From Panagrolaimus kolymaensis (Eukaryota; Nematoda; Chromadorea; Rhabditida; Panagrolaimidae), in assembly GCA_028622995.1 (NCBI GenBank), contig JAJQJQ010000005.1, forward strand, positions 7,998,001 through 8,062,000: a stretch of DNA of 64,000 nt. Direction: 5' to 3'. Made by a program: the position numbers and the translations under genes. The notes beneath the pieces are model-generated. The model was not told where the DNA came from. It did not search any database and saw nothing but the letters and a program-made list of their open reading frames with translations. This document shows, piece by piece, positions 11,401 through 24,300 of the stretch. How positions within the stretch are numbered: the stretch's first letter is position 1; every line of letters starts with the position of its first letter.

Positions 11401-12037
11401 TCGTGAACAACAACTTCAAATAAAATTGGACAATCTTTCTGACGATGGGAAGAAATCTGATGATGCTATTTCAACAATGCAAATGGAGAAATCTGCTCTT
11501 GAAGATAAATTTGCTGATATGCAACTTTGTTTGGATCGATTTTTGAAGAATGAAGTAACGTTTTATGAAAGTATTGAAAAGCTTGAAATGGATCTTGCTG
11601 TTAAAGAAAAACAACTTTGTGATGCAACTACTCGGGAACAACAACTTCAAATAAACTTGGATAATGTTTCTCAGGATCTGAAGAAATCTGATGATGCAAT
11701 TTCAATATTGCAAATGGAGAAAGCTGCTCTTGATGATAAACTTGCTGATGCAAGTGCTCGTGAACAACAACTTCAAATAAAATTGGACAATCTTTCTGAC
11801 GATGGGAAGAAATCTGATGATGCTATTTCAACATTGCAAATGGAGAAAGCTGCTCTTGAAGATAAACTTGATGTTAAAGAAAAGCAACATTGTGATTCAT
11901 CTTCTCGTGAACAACAACCTCAAATCTGCTTTTTATTATTTATCCCATTGTTGATGTTTTTATTCTCCGTTTATGTCAACTTCTATGGCGTTCCTTTTTA
12001 TATTAAAGTCCTTTTTGATGGGCCTCCTCCAACTTAG
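8436..12037 (+). CDS. KASH-domain coiled-coil nuclear-envelope protein
   Basis: Likely links the outer nuclear membrane to cytoskeleton or centrosome through SUN proteins. Five exons (8436-8513, 8758-8864, 8911-9050, 9102-9331, 9383-12037) join in phase to about 1069 residues. The N-terminal 200 residues form a compact, non-repetitive domain. A long coiled coil of Glu/Lys/Gln/Leu heptads follows, ending at a single hydrophobic helix (CFLLFIPLLMFLFSVYV). A luminal tail of about 18 residues closes with FDGPPPT. A lone C-terminal membrane anchor with a terminal PPPT is the hallmark of KASH proteins (SUN-binding). The layout globular domain, coiled coil, KASH resembles the nematode Hook-type KASH protein ZYG-12, but I cannot confirm a Hook domain by eye. 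Much of the coiled coil is a near-identical 119-residue repeat. The gene converges on the channel gene, with about 38 bp between stop codons. Confidence 0.85.
10085..11834 (+). repeat. 357-bp in-frame tandem repeat (about 4.9 copies)
   Basis: Copies begin at 10085, 10442, 10799, 11156 and 11513, each 357 bp (119 codons) and reading ADMQLCLDRFLKNEVTFYES at the start. The first four look identical at nucleotide level; the last is partial. More diverged relatives of the unit occur upstream (from about 9700), so the array grew by recent duplication of one older coiled-coil segment. Confidence 0.93.
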
Positions 12038-12052
12038 AGTTTTAATATTTGT

Positions 12053-12058
12053 AATAAA
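12053..12058 (+). terminator. Polyadenylation signal AATAAA of the KASH gene
   Basis: AATAAA 15 nt after the stop codon of the KASH gene and about 20 bp from the opposing channel-gene stop. The two transcripts must overlap or end within a few dozen bases of each other. Confidence 0.5.
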
Positions 12059-12075
12059 AGATTATTTATAATCCT

Positions 12076-15000
12076 CTATCGTGTTGAAATACAATCATCT
12101 TGCCTTCCTTCGGTGAAAACAAAATAATACATAATTAAAAATAACAAAAAACTCAAAGGATAAAATACTCTGCAAAAATTATCAAGATACCGTCCAGTTT
12201 TATGATATCGGCTCGCTTTATTTAACATCGAATCTCTTGCTTCTTGTGTAACATCTAATCGCTTTTTAGTTGCCCATTTTTTAAGTTGATTTGCTCGTTT
12301 ATCAAATCCAATAACAAATAAAGTTTGAAGGAGAGTAAAAAATACAAAACCCGTGATATAACCAAACCATAAATCAATTGCCTAAAATTTGAATATTGTA
12401 TCATGTTAGTTTTTTTTTTATTAATAATTTACTTTTAAATATGACACTGATGGTAAATGTTCTCTCGCTCCTGCGGATTCAGTGGATAACGTCAATAATA
12501 CTGTAATAGCTACACCAATTCGACCTTCCATAAATTCTTCAGGCAGCCAAACACCGACCCAACTAAACATTAATGCAAGCGATGTGGGAATGTATGTTTG
12601 AGCAATGTGAAAGCCAACATCCCGTTTTAAACGAAATACTGCTCGTAAACATGAAAATTCTCCAGATTTTCTTGTTCGATTACATATTGTTGGTTCATAT
12701 CGATCAATATAAAGTTCGGGAAGTTTTACATCAGGATTTTTATCTATGGCATCATGCTTTCGAGTAAACCATTCAAATCTTACAGTTTCCATTGGATAAG
12801 CAACTGAAAAAGAAAGATGCTTTCAAGGAACTTTGAAGCTTTAATATTTATTATGAAGGCAAACATCAACAACTATGATTGTCGCAATTATGTATGTACA
12901 TGCTTTTACTTGGCAATTGTTAATTTTATTTATTATTAATAACATTATGTATCTTACTGAGGTTGTTTTTTTTTTTTTTTGTAATGAAAGATGCTTTGGA
13001 AATTTAAAATTTTTTGTATCATAAAAATACAACTTACATGATTTAATTGCAAGTTCACAAGTTTGTTTATCATGTGGATATTTGCATAAAATGAGATTAC
13101 AAGCTGGCTTTAATTTCACTCTCGTTTCATAAAGTACCAAGCCATCATTAAAAATTCTCATTAAAAAATTTAAAAATGTAACTTCATGAAATTCTGCTTC
13201 TTTGGCATTTGCAAAAAAAGGATCAGGCTAAAAAAAATTTACGGCTTTTATTCGAGCTTCAAAAAGCATAGATGTCGTAGCAAACCCTCCAAATTTTTTC
13301 TAATATTTCTTCCTCTTTTACTAATATGGGTTTATCATATGGATTTACTAAGCGAGCATCCCTCCATGCCATTAGCAAACTTATATCCATATCATAATCC
13401 ATTGTTGAAGTTTGAAAATTTGACATTGATTCAATATAAATTCCAAATCGAACTGCTACTGCACTTCCTTGAAAAACGATGGGCGCCGAAAATGGATCGT
13501 ATTGATTTTTGTGTAACACCGGGAGAATATAACTGCCACCAAGAGTTCTAAAAAAATTTTTAACCATTAAAGGCTTCAGTAAGAAAGCTTGGGTTACAAG
13601 AATTTTTTGCTTTTTTGTTCCGAGGAAAATTTTATCATACTCTCTTCGCTTGATATTTAATTTAATTTTTGTATTATTTTACCTTGTCGTTCCATTAGTC
13701 CTTGTAAGAATTTCATCAACTTCTGTATCATTTCTTAATTTTTCAGCCAATTCAGTTAAATTTACTCCTGCAGCTTCAAGAGCACTAATATTAACTCCAA
13801 TAGGGCCATCAATTTCGATACCTAAACTTGAAACCTTAAATTTTGCTCTAAATTTTTTATAATTATAACCTTCAAAATCACTAGCATTAAAAGCATCAAT
13901 GGCTGTAGGAACATAATCACTACAAATTCCAGGAAGATAAAGGACGACCTTTTCATATCGTTGAAAATGATGCTTTGGTATTTTAAGGTCAAGCGAATCG
14001 GCAGCTTCATTGGATAAAATATACATTAAAGGACTAAAAATCATGTTTAATAGCGATATTTTAGGATAATTTATAGCTTATAGCTATACCTTGCTTCATC
14101 AGTTGCATCTATTTGTATCCAAGCTGAACCCATAGGAATGGTGGAATTTTCTTCTTCCAATCGATCCAAAAGTTTTTTATTTATTGATAGAATTTCTTTG
14201 GATTCGAAAGTGATATCCTAAAAAATTATGCACGAAGTAAATACGTAAATGTTAATTGAAAGCCAACCTCAAACCATTCATCATCACCAATGGTTGAACC
14301 TTCTTCCGATGAAGTTGGTGCTTTCCGTTTAAGTCTAAGAATTACTCGTTGGGGAATCCTGGAAATGGAAAAAATAGGGATAACTATTTTTCGAAAAATT
14401 TGAACTTACTCCTCTTCATCTGCTGTTTCTTTGTTTTCTAAATTTTGTGAACGAGTTACTTCGTCCAGCAGAGTTGAAGCTGAAATTGTTGAAGCACCTT
14501 CCGCTTCACCCATTTTTAATTCTGTTGTTTTATCACTTTTATCAATTTTATCCGTTAATAAAGTTTCATTCGCATTTGTTTCATTTTTCATATTTTTCTC
14601 ACGTATTGGAATGCTTTCTTTAGTTTTATTATGAATCATTTCATTTAGTAAAGCTGCTAAACGAGCAAGGGTTTCTGCATTTGGATTTAATTCTTCTTTA
14701 AATGGATCGCAAATTGGTGAATTTTCATCTATTCCAAGTTTACGAGCGTCTTCGGTGTTTGTATACCAAAAATCTCGATCATGATTTCCACAAACTTCTT
14801 TAAATAAAACTCCAATGGCCTAAAAGTTTTATCATCTCATTTTTTTACAACAACGAAATTGAAAAAATGCTAACTGAATGATTTTTCAAAAGGGCTTTAT
14901 CAAGTCCAACTTCTTCCGCTCTACTTTTTCCATCAATTAACTCATATTCCACGAGTCCAAGGTCTAATTCAGCGCTCGTGGCATTGAAGGCCTGAATTTA

Positions 15001-15708
15001 ATTTTTATTTATGCAAACAAATTTTTAAGTAAAAAATACCAAAGTTGAATTATTTTCCCAATATTCTAGCCAAACTTCACATTCGGGAATTAAAGTTAAA
15101 TTCATGCCATAATCGAGAGCTTTATACGTGGCATCTATCCACAAAACTGTTTTATTATCAACATCATCAAGATCTGAAGAAAAAAAAGAAGCTCATGGTT
15201 GCTAACACCGGTACTGATACTAACTTGGTACTGTAGCAATATCATCCTTGGTCGTACGAGTTGAGGCAGTCGAATTATCATCAGTATCATTTCCACCAAA
15301 AAATTTGAAGACTAATTCAATCGGATCTAAAATGGCTTATCTCAAAATATTCTAATGTTTATTTTTCTTCTAAAGAAAGTTTATGCAAACTTTAAATTCT
15401 TACTTACCAATTTCATCTTTTTCCGTGGTCGTTGTTGTAGTTTTTGTTGTGGTCGTCGTTGTTTTACGGCCATTATCAACTGCAACTTCATTTCTTCCAA
15501 TCTCATCTTTCTCACTTTCAGTCTCTTTATTTTTCACGGTTTCATCTTCCTCTGCTTCTTCATCATCATCCAAATAATTTCCAGCTAATGGTCCACCCAT
15601 TCCTGGCCGATTATTTATATCACCTCGAGATGAACCTTTTCTTCGAGATTCCACAAAATTTATTAAAAATAATATAAATAATAATTTAATCCAGAATTTA
15701 AATTTCAT
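12076..15708 (-). CDS. Cys-loop ligand-gated ion channel subunit
   Basis: Plasma-membrane neurotransmitter-gated channel subunit. I read twelve exons: 15708-15408, 15326-15225, 15173-15040, 14991-14875, 14819-14410, 14358-14268, 14217-14090, 14033-13683, 13547-13286, 13227-13038, 12803-12433 and 12381-12076. All junction phases agree. It begins with a signal peptide (MKFKFWIKLLFILFLINFV). The ligand-binding domain has WRPDPFFANAKEAEFHEVT and RIFNDGLVLYETR. The Cys-loop pair is spaced by 13 residues (C-NLILCKYPHDKQT-C). TM1 follows (YIPTSLALMFSWVGVW), then a TM2 region GRIGVAITVLLTLSTES, TM3 and a C-terminal TM4. An acidic and Thr-rich extracellular stretch of over 450 residues precedes the ligand domain, much longer than usual. 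The anion-channel PAR motif before TM2 is replaced by EGR, so ion selectivity is not predictable. Ligand unknown. Confidence 0.88.
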
Positions 15709-15719
15709 GATTTCAAATG

Positions 15720-16371
15720 AGGGCAGTTGTGAACAACAAACATATAAAAACTAATTTAAAACAATTGCAAAAAAAATAAAAGTTAAAGTCGAATCAATTT
15801 TTGAAAATTTTTGGAAAAAAATCAAATTCAATCAGCAACCGCAACTGCTGCACCCGCATCGTTGATTTTGTCGTTTGTTTCTTCTTGTTTGTAATTTACT
15901 GCTTTCTTTTGCCCGTTGTTGTCCTGCGGACTCATGTTTTCTTCTGATGGAAAAAAAGCAATTTCACGTTCCATCTCCCGGTTTTTTTCTCCATTGCTCA
16001 TTCATTCGATTTTTAATGTGAATTAATTTTACACCAAAGTTTTTATTTATTTTTTCCTTTGTGAGGAAATTGATTAATTGGAAAATCAAGAAGAAACTAT
16101 TTTTCGAAAATAATAAAGCTTTTAGAAGTTTGCAGCTTTCTTGTTTTTTTAAGAAATCGAGTAACATCTTCGCCTTTGGTTGTTTTGGTGATAAATGGAA
16201 ACGTCTTCAAGTTAAAAAAACAGCAACTTCGAAGTTTTTTACAAGCCAATTGTTTTTGTAATGCTTTGCTTTTTTATAATTCTATTATTTATTTTATATA
16301 AAAATATTGAAAAAAAGTTCTAGAAATTCTAATACAATATATATTTATTATATTTTTCTTAAATCATTTTT
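15720..16371. other. Upstream region of the channel gene; no gene seen
   Basis: A GC-richer patch at 15835-15950 sits just upstream of the channel start and is likely part of its promoter or 5' leader. The rest is AT-rich. Confidence 0.4.
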
Positions 16372-17321
16372 TTATTCTGCCATGGGTACAGGGTTTTTGC
16401 TTACGCTATTAATGATTGCACACCATCGATCCATATCTTCGACTCCAGCTTTAACAGTGCATTCACAAAGTTGTTTGGCTTCTTTTTTCCATCCAACATC
16501 TTTGAGGCATTTTTTAAGAGTGCTTCCAGTTTCTTTGGATTCAAGAAGGGGTTGACATCCTTTTTTGTCGTAACAGTAACCGCCGGAGTTCTTTTCGGTG
16601 AAACATTCACGCATGCAAGTCTACAAATGCATATAAAAGGAATTAAAAAATTAAATAAAAACTTACTCCAACTTTGAATGCAATATCAACAACTTCTTTG
16701 CCTTCATCACCCACAGTATCAAGAAGTAATTCAGCTTGATCGTGAAGTTTCTTTTCACCCTTTTCAAGGAAAACTTTGATATCGACAAAATCAATTTGTT
16801 TATCCTCTTTTTCTTTGACACAGCTGAAGCGTATAATTTATTATTGTTTGAAAAGAAAGAGGAAAGGCAAAACATACGTGTTCAAATCTTTTTGCATGCA
16901 ATCAAGCATATCATCGACAAAGCTTCGCTTATTTTTGAAGCATTGTTTAGTTTGATCGGGATTTTTAACAAGTTTTGAACCTTCCTGTAAAAAATGTTTA
17001 ATTTATTGAGAGGTTTCCAAAGTAAAAAGAACAACCTTGGATACGATAGGCCAGCATTTATCGAAACATCCTTCAAATTGTGTTTTCATTTCTTTAACAC
17101 ATTCAGATTGTTCATCGCAAGTACATTCTCGAACTTTTTTTCCTGTTTGAGATTGTTCGAGCAATGAAGCACTGTGTTCCGCTACCTGAAATGAAGCTTC
17201 AGCGGGTTTGATTTACCAAAAAATACAATACCTTTTCTGGCAGCTTTACAACTTGTTCAGGAAGCTTAGCTCCTTCACCACCAAGAATTAAAACAACAAG
17301 ACAAAGAGCGTAAAAATGCAT
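16372..17321 (-). CDS. Secreted Cys-rich nematode protein
   Basis: Five exons (17321-17232, 17185-17036, 16984-16878, 16823-16667, 16620-16372) give about 250 residues. The N-terminus MHFYALCLVVLILGGEGA is a signal peptide. The mature part has regularly spaced cysteines: CTCDEQSEC, GCFDKCW, QCF, DCM, TCV, TCMRECF, YCYDKKGC, KCL, LCEC and WC. This suggests two to three disulfide-bonded helical modules. It resembles the worm-specific families of secreted Cys-rich proteins (CPG4-like or DUF19-like), but I cannot decide between them and assign no function. Confidence 0.75.
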
Positions 17322-17324
17322 GTT

Positions 17325-18399
17325 TATTACAGGCTGATATTCCTTTACTATCTTAGTCCCTTATATACCTCACTCGTTCCACATCAACATCCTGTCAAGG
17401 CCAAAGTCAAACATCTCTAACTATCTACCGCCTTGCCATCTACAGAAATTTCTAGGTAATATAATAAACAAGTTTTTGGAAGATAAAAAAAAATTGTTTA
17501 CCGGGAGATAACCAACGATCACTATTGTCTTTTTGCAAAAATAAAAAACGATTTTAAACGTTTTCTTTATTATCAGTTTTCAAATCAAAACTTTGAACAC
17601 TTTTTTTTCTTGTTGTTTCTGACCATCACAAACAAATAATGAACCGGTAGTTTTCAAAATGCTAAAAAAAAGAAGAGAGCAGGGGAAACGAGGCTGATGT
17701 GAGAAATATAGTTTTTGGTTTTAGTAAACAATCTTTTTATTTCTTTCAAACTTTAAAGTTCAAGGCAATCAGTAAATAATCCTTTTTCTCCATAATTTGA
17801 AGAAATCAAAAATCAGACCAAATATTTAAGTTTTTTTGTAATAAATTTTGAAACTTTTTGCAAAATCCATTTTTGGTGTTTGAATTTTACCGTTCAGTTT
17901 TTTAATCTTTTTACCAAGAAAGATCAAGATTTTAAAATTAATTTTTCACAAATTCTTTATAACAAATTTTTAAATTTTCAAACGATTTTGAATATTTTTA
18001 TTTATGAAAAGAAAATAAAATTTAAAATTTATACAATTTTATTAAAACTCTTGCAAAATCTATTATTCTTTAAAAAATAAAACATCAAAAAACAAATACA
18101 AAGATAAAAAAGAAGAACTGACACGAAATTTGAAACCCATTTTTCAAGTTTTTATTAAATTTAAAAAATAAAAAAAGTGAAGAAATGTGTGAGTTCTAAA
18201 AGAAAGAAAAAGGCACACACAAAAAATATAATAAAAATTATTTGCACCAAAATTATTTGCACCAAAATTATTATTATTGGACTTTTCTTTTGGGATGATA
18301 GAACTTTAGAAAATTTTATACAGATACGTTAACTGATTTAGGTTTGGGATTTATGGAAGGAATACAAACGATATGCATTTACTATTGTTATATATGTAT
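17325..18399. other. Intergenic; 3' flank of phosphatase-like gene
   Basis: Very AT-rich with no supportable frame. A short direct repeat of ATTATTTGCACCAAA occurs at about 18237-18268. Confidence 0.45.
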
Positions 18400-21300
18400 T
18401 TAATTTAGATAAACAGTTTGGGATTTTTTAGTTGAACCCTGTCTTGATCGTAAACTTGGGCGATTGGATGGAATGAGGGAACCATTTCCAAGGGATTCGG
18501 CTCCATCTTTAATGGTTTCACGATCTTCTGAAGTTTCACGAACTGGTGAGTTTTCAACATCATAAATGCGATATTCGGGATTAGTCATATACCAATGAAG
18601 CATTAGATCATAAAGGTATTTATATTCATCCTAAAAGTTTTTTTAATATGGTTTAGGTTTTGAAAAAAATGATTTCAAACCTTCATATCAATAAGTTGTG
18701 GACGATTAATTCGAATCATCTTAACCGCATGAAATACATCAACTTCATGATCCATATCCATTTGATCTATGCAAACTAATGCACCAATAAAAATTCCACA
18801 TCGACTATAGCCATTACTAAAAAAACGAAATTTGCTATTACCACTTTTTGTATCTTTAAAACAAAAAATCTACTTACTGTGACATAACAATAGTGGGTTT
18901 AGTTTCAGGTCGATCGGGTGCTCGTTTTCTCCATGATCGGGTCATTTTAATAAGCTCAATTAAACCAGTAGTTGAAAGAGGTACTTTATTTTCAATAGGC
19001 CACATTCTAACTTGTATTATACAACATATTCTAACTTCAGCTTCTAATTGCTGTTGTGTTGCACCCGTTGCCATAATTTCTGAGATCATAAATGTCTAAA
19101 AAGGGAAAGAAAATAATGCTTACATTATTTGGGAAAGTAAAGGTTGCAAAAAATTTAAGGGTAAAAGGCGTGGAAAAAAATCATGATTGAAAGTTAGAGA
19201 AAGTTAAGGGCAAAAATAATTCAGAGCAATCGTCAAACTTTAGTTGTTGAGAGTTAATTTTTGAAAAATTGATTGCTTCAAAGGAAAAGTTTAATGTTTA
19301 TGGAAAATAAAAAATACGGAGAAGTTTCTCATCGTTAAAAGATGAAAAATCCAAACTTAGGCAAAGTAAATGGTTTATTTATTTTTCGTATGAAAAATTT
19401 TTACAACAACTGGGTAGCATAGCGTATTTAATTTTTTGCCTAACTTAACCATTGTAGCAATCAACTTCTAATAATTTATCCACTTCAAATTTATATATTA
19501 GAAATGATTAAAAAACCCAATCCAGTGGAAAAGTAATTTGATAAGGAAAAAATGATTGAACTCAAGCAAGATGAAAGTGAGAAAAAAAAAGGAAAGAGTG
19601 TAAACAGTGTAGTAGTGTGCATACGAAAAGCTTTTGCAGAACGAATCACAAAAACAACAACAAAAAAACGTGGACATTAAAAAAATTAACTAAAAATTAA
19701 AATAAAAAACGGACCAGCTTTTCAACTTGTTCTGAAGCTTCTCGGCGACCTTCACCTGCGGCTCTACCGCGATTTTTTCTTTTAATATGAAGTAATTTTT
19801 GAATTTCAGCATCACCTCTCTGAAATATGCAACAAAAAAAACTAAAAATAAAGCGAAACATAGGAAATTTAAATTTAAAAAAGCGCAAAAACTAAAGAAA
19901 CAGAAAAGATAAATAAAAGCGAAAAGATTAGCTGAAAATAATAATAACCCAATTAAAAAAATAAAAGATAGCGTAAAAGGTTTTTTTAAACAGAAAGATA
20001 GTATCAACTCAAGAAAAAAAATTTATGTAATAATTTCGAACATAAGACAATTAGACAAAAGACGCATACACCAGTTTTGTTTAGAGTAAAAACTTTGCGC
20101 GAAGCAGCAACGGCCAAAAAAGAAATAAATAAAAATTCAATTCCAAAAATTAAAAAAAAATTAAAGGAAAATTGTAAGAAAATAAAATTAGTTATTTTTA
20201 AGAAGGCAATCGAACCTAAGAAAAAAAGGCATAAAATGAAGATAATAAATTTTTAAAATAGATTTGTGAAATTTTGTGTTTATTTATTTTTACTTACAAG
20301 TTTACTAACTGAAACCTCTTTATCTTGATTTATAGGTGCACCCTTTTTTCGACCGTTCATTGCAGGAGATGATGGAGGTTTAGTTTTATTTGTGCTATTA
20401 TTATATGCTGATGATGGTGTTGTGTTGGTGCTATTGTTATAATTATTTGATGTATCTGGATTATTACCATTCTTTCCGCGATCAATTGGTCGAGTTAAAG
20501 GTAAAGGTGCAGATGGCTGAAAAAATTTGGTTGGTGCAAAAAAGTTTTTTGTGTGTTTGTGAAAATGAAAAAAATGTATTGTGATAAAAAGTTGGCAACG
20601 AAAGAATGGCGATATTCTAGATAAATATGTATTCAAATGAAAAAATATTTCTTGTTCAAAACAAAATGGATTTTTGTTAGTTGCCAACTTTTCACTTAAA
20701 AGTGAAAGAAAAAAACAGAGGAAAAAATTGAAAATGCTAATAACTCGATTGCCCAAGAAAGGCCATTGCTGATTCGCGCAAACACAAAAGCGAAGCAGCT
20801 TTTTTTAAATAAAAAAAAGACTTTCAGCGGACACAAAAAGATAAATATATAAAATAGAGGATGCCAAAAATTATTTATAGCTCGCTGCTTTAAAACCAAA
20901 AATATAATTTTTAAGCTAAAGTGCTTGGGTGCAAAAAAAGTAAACTAAAAAATAAAAACACAGCATTGAATCAAACATAATAATTTTTTGGAAGCCTAAA
21001 TTTTTTTTTTTTTGTAACAGAACCTTATCGAAATGTGCCAATGTTTCCGATGATGGTGCAGTGAATTTTCTATCAGCACGATTTGTATTGCCTCGAGTTG
21101 CAAGTCGACGAGCCATTTGTGATGCAGTTCGAACAACCCTTGCAACTTTAGCTCCGCCACTTCGAATGGCTTGTGAAACACCGGATGCAGTGGATGAAAT
21201 GCGCCGAATATCAATTCCACCATCAGCATTTCTTTCACTATTGGACCGAAATTTTCCTCGATAAATGGATTTGAAACGAAATGATTGACCGGGAGGGCAT

Positions 21301-24300
21301 GATCGATGACGCTTTTCACGTTCTTTTGCCATTTCTTCTTCAACATCGGGTGAAAGAAATCCTCGAAGAGTTGGACGTCGATATATTGGTTTTTTCCCCA
21401 TCATATGTTCCAATACGGTTGGCTTGCGTTCAGTGTTTTCATCGGCAGTATAAAAAAAAGAAAAAAGAGGAATAAATAAAAGCAGCGCAAAAAAAAGTAA
21501 ATAACTTAATAATAGAGAAAAAGTGTGCCAAAGTAAGTAATAATATTTTAATGAAAGTAGCCAAATTTTAAATAAAATTGGTTTTACACTATTATTCCCA
21601 AAGAAATAAAAATAAATAAAACAAAAAACAGAAAAAGTGAGTATTTTTAGAATTTTGTAAAAGTAAAAAAAGCAAGCCAAAAATGTTTATTTTTGTTTTT
21701 ATAAGAGCCAGCTATTAGAAAGTCAGATAAACCCAAATTATTTCGATTTTTTAGAAAATTGTAAAGAAGCTTTATTTTTTTGTAATTGTTTGTTGATACC
21801 AAATGAGCAGCAATATATATGTATGTAAGAGATAGATAGACATAATTATGAATAAAAAATTAAAATAAAAACCAACCCTCTTTTGAATTTTAACCATATG
21901 TGAAGTCATAGCGGGATATTGTTGATAATTAAGAACTTCAACAACAAATGGCCCATAATTTTGTTTACCTTTGTTATGAATGAATATGGGATACATCTAA
22001 AATACAAATACGGACTTTTAATATACTTTCATGTTTGTCATCACGGTTGAGAGAAATGCAATTTCTTTGTGGTAAAAAAATATTTGTAAGCGCTTACTTT
22101 AGTATTTTGTTGATTAGTCAAATTAATAACAGTATGACAACTATGATCAAAAATGAGAGTCCAAAATGAATCAACTGTATGTTGTTTGGGCCATTCTGTT
22201 ACAATAAATTCTGCTTTTCGAGTAAATCCATCAACTTCCACCGCATTAATGTAAGTATAATCTTTAGATTCACCATGCAAAGTTTGAAGATATGGGCGAG
22301 CATGATCAGCTAAAAAAATATAATGTTAATTAAGAAAATTATTATGGAGGTTTATAAAAACATACGAGGAACAACCATAACATCTCGATTCTTTCCACGA
22401 TTTTCCATTCGATGTCCACCTGCACAATCACCGATTCGAAGCAACGGGGTTAAAGTTAAGAGAAGCTGAAAATTTCAAAAATTAGTAAAGCATATCCCGC
22501 ATACTCTTGCTTCAGTAGCTTTTTTTATCGTCTGCTACTATCTAATCAAGTTATCAAAAATTTATAAACGTACCTTATTTTCATGACTATCTTGAACTTC
22601 CATAATTTGTCGATTATTCTTACTTCGATACATTCCGCTACGATTTTTTAATTGATGCATAGCAATAGGTTGAATATTGCATAAAACAGCTTCGGATAAA
22701 ATTTCATAAATAAATATATATTGTTCAACTGAATCAATTAAATTTGGTCTTGAATTAACCATTTTCCTTGCATATTCAAATACATCGATTTGTCCAGTTC
22801 TTTTTAGGAGATCCAAATTTGAATCCAATGCGCAAAATGCTCCTGATCTACCTGCTCCATTGCTTAAAAATAAGGTTTATTAATTTAAGCTTCAAATACT
22901 TTTATGTTTTTTGAAAAATAATTTTTTGAACACGGAACTGTTTCATTCATTTTTGGTTTTTCGAACATTGCATGCTTTTTGAATATGATTGACAGCTTTT
23001 CCCCTTTCTTTTCTTCCCTCTATTTTTTCCACGCTATTTTACAGGTGTTTTTATTATCAGAAAAAGAGACATATTTCAAGGTAAGAAAAAGATGGAGAAA
23101 GTTTTCTGTTTGCCGACGTCAAAAAAAGGTTATTTAACTTATAAAAAAGTATGGGTTCCTGTTTTTTGGGGACAACAAAAACGACGTTGTCGTCGTCGTA
23201 TGGCCATTTGGCCTATTGCTGCTGCGCGAAAGAAAAAACAGATGAAACATTTTCGACTTCTCTTCTTCAATTCCATCTATCAGAAAATGAATGGAACAAA
23301 AACATTCACTTTTCACAAAAACATTTAAAAACATTGTGAAAAGCGTGAAGAATAAGAAAAAATTCTTCTTCGGGAGAATCATAAGTTTTTTACCTCCTTT
23401 TTTTTGATTTTGTTGTTTTTCTTGTTTTCTCCATTGTTGTTAGAAGAGGGCCAGAAAAACTTGAAGTTTTTTTTGTTCCAAGGAAGTTGAGTTTTTCTGA
23501 CTTCCATATTTTGTTTAAATAATTTTTATTTCTATGTTTGTATTTAATTTAAAATGGATGTTATCCAGGATTATTTTGCTGATATGTGGTAAGTGAATAG
23601 CTAATAAACAATACAAAATTTCTATAAAAGAGAGACAAGCCTTTTTTAAGGATAGAAAAAACTTTAAATTTCCAATCACAAAAAAAATTAATACGCTTAA
23701 TTGGTTTATCTTAATTGCTTTTTTAATCCCACGCAATATTCTTTGCGCTTTGACGCCACGATACTTCCTGCTACATTACATCATCCCTTAAAAAAACAAT
23801 TCGATGTCTGTCTGCGCTAAAAAAAACAAGTTTTTTCTTGCAAAATTTTCACATTTTTTCTGCAAATATTAAATGCTGCCAATTGAACTTAAAATTATTA
23901 AGAAAATTTTAAAAACAAAAACAATGTTTTCAAAGGATTTCTAAAAATTGCAAAGCTGTCTGAAAGTTTACACTTTCACTTAATTTTTTTGTTCTATTCC
24001 TGGAAGGCAAGACAGCTGATCAAGCTTCTATTTTTAGTTGTTTCACTTTCACTTAAATTCTTAATTTAACTGATTAACAACAAAAAATACAGTTTCAAAG
24101 TTCGAACCCTTTTTCGTGCTCAAAAAAATAAAAACTAGTTCTTTACTCGTTCCTTTTTTTTGCCTCCTCTAATCTTGATTGTCTCCAACAATAAACTTTT
24201 AAAACCCTTAGGCTGTAAGAAAAATAAATGTGACAATTGTCTACCTTCATTTTTTCCCTAACAAAAACTTTTTTTTTTCCAGCATTTCCGTTGTTTGTTA

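Noticed and set aside
15355..15677. Plus-strand Val/Ser-rich frames (about 15383-15577)
   Set aside because: Antisense shadow of the Thr-rich first exon of the channel gene.
19690..20007. 105-codon hydrophobic minus frame
   Set aside because: Most of it is intron read through; only 19819-19715 in another frame is an in-phase exon of the phosphatase-like gene.
23092..23339. Plus-strand frames beginning MEKVFCLP and MGSCFLG as the missing first exon of the nested gene
   Set aside because: Neither has a signal peptide with a donor in the required phase before 24283.
24090..24110. GTTCGAACCC resembling a tRNA T-loop
   Set aside because: No acceptor stem, D-loop or anticodon arm can be built around it.
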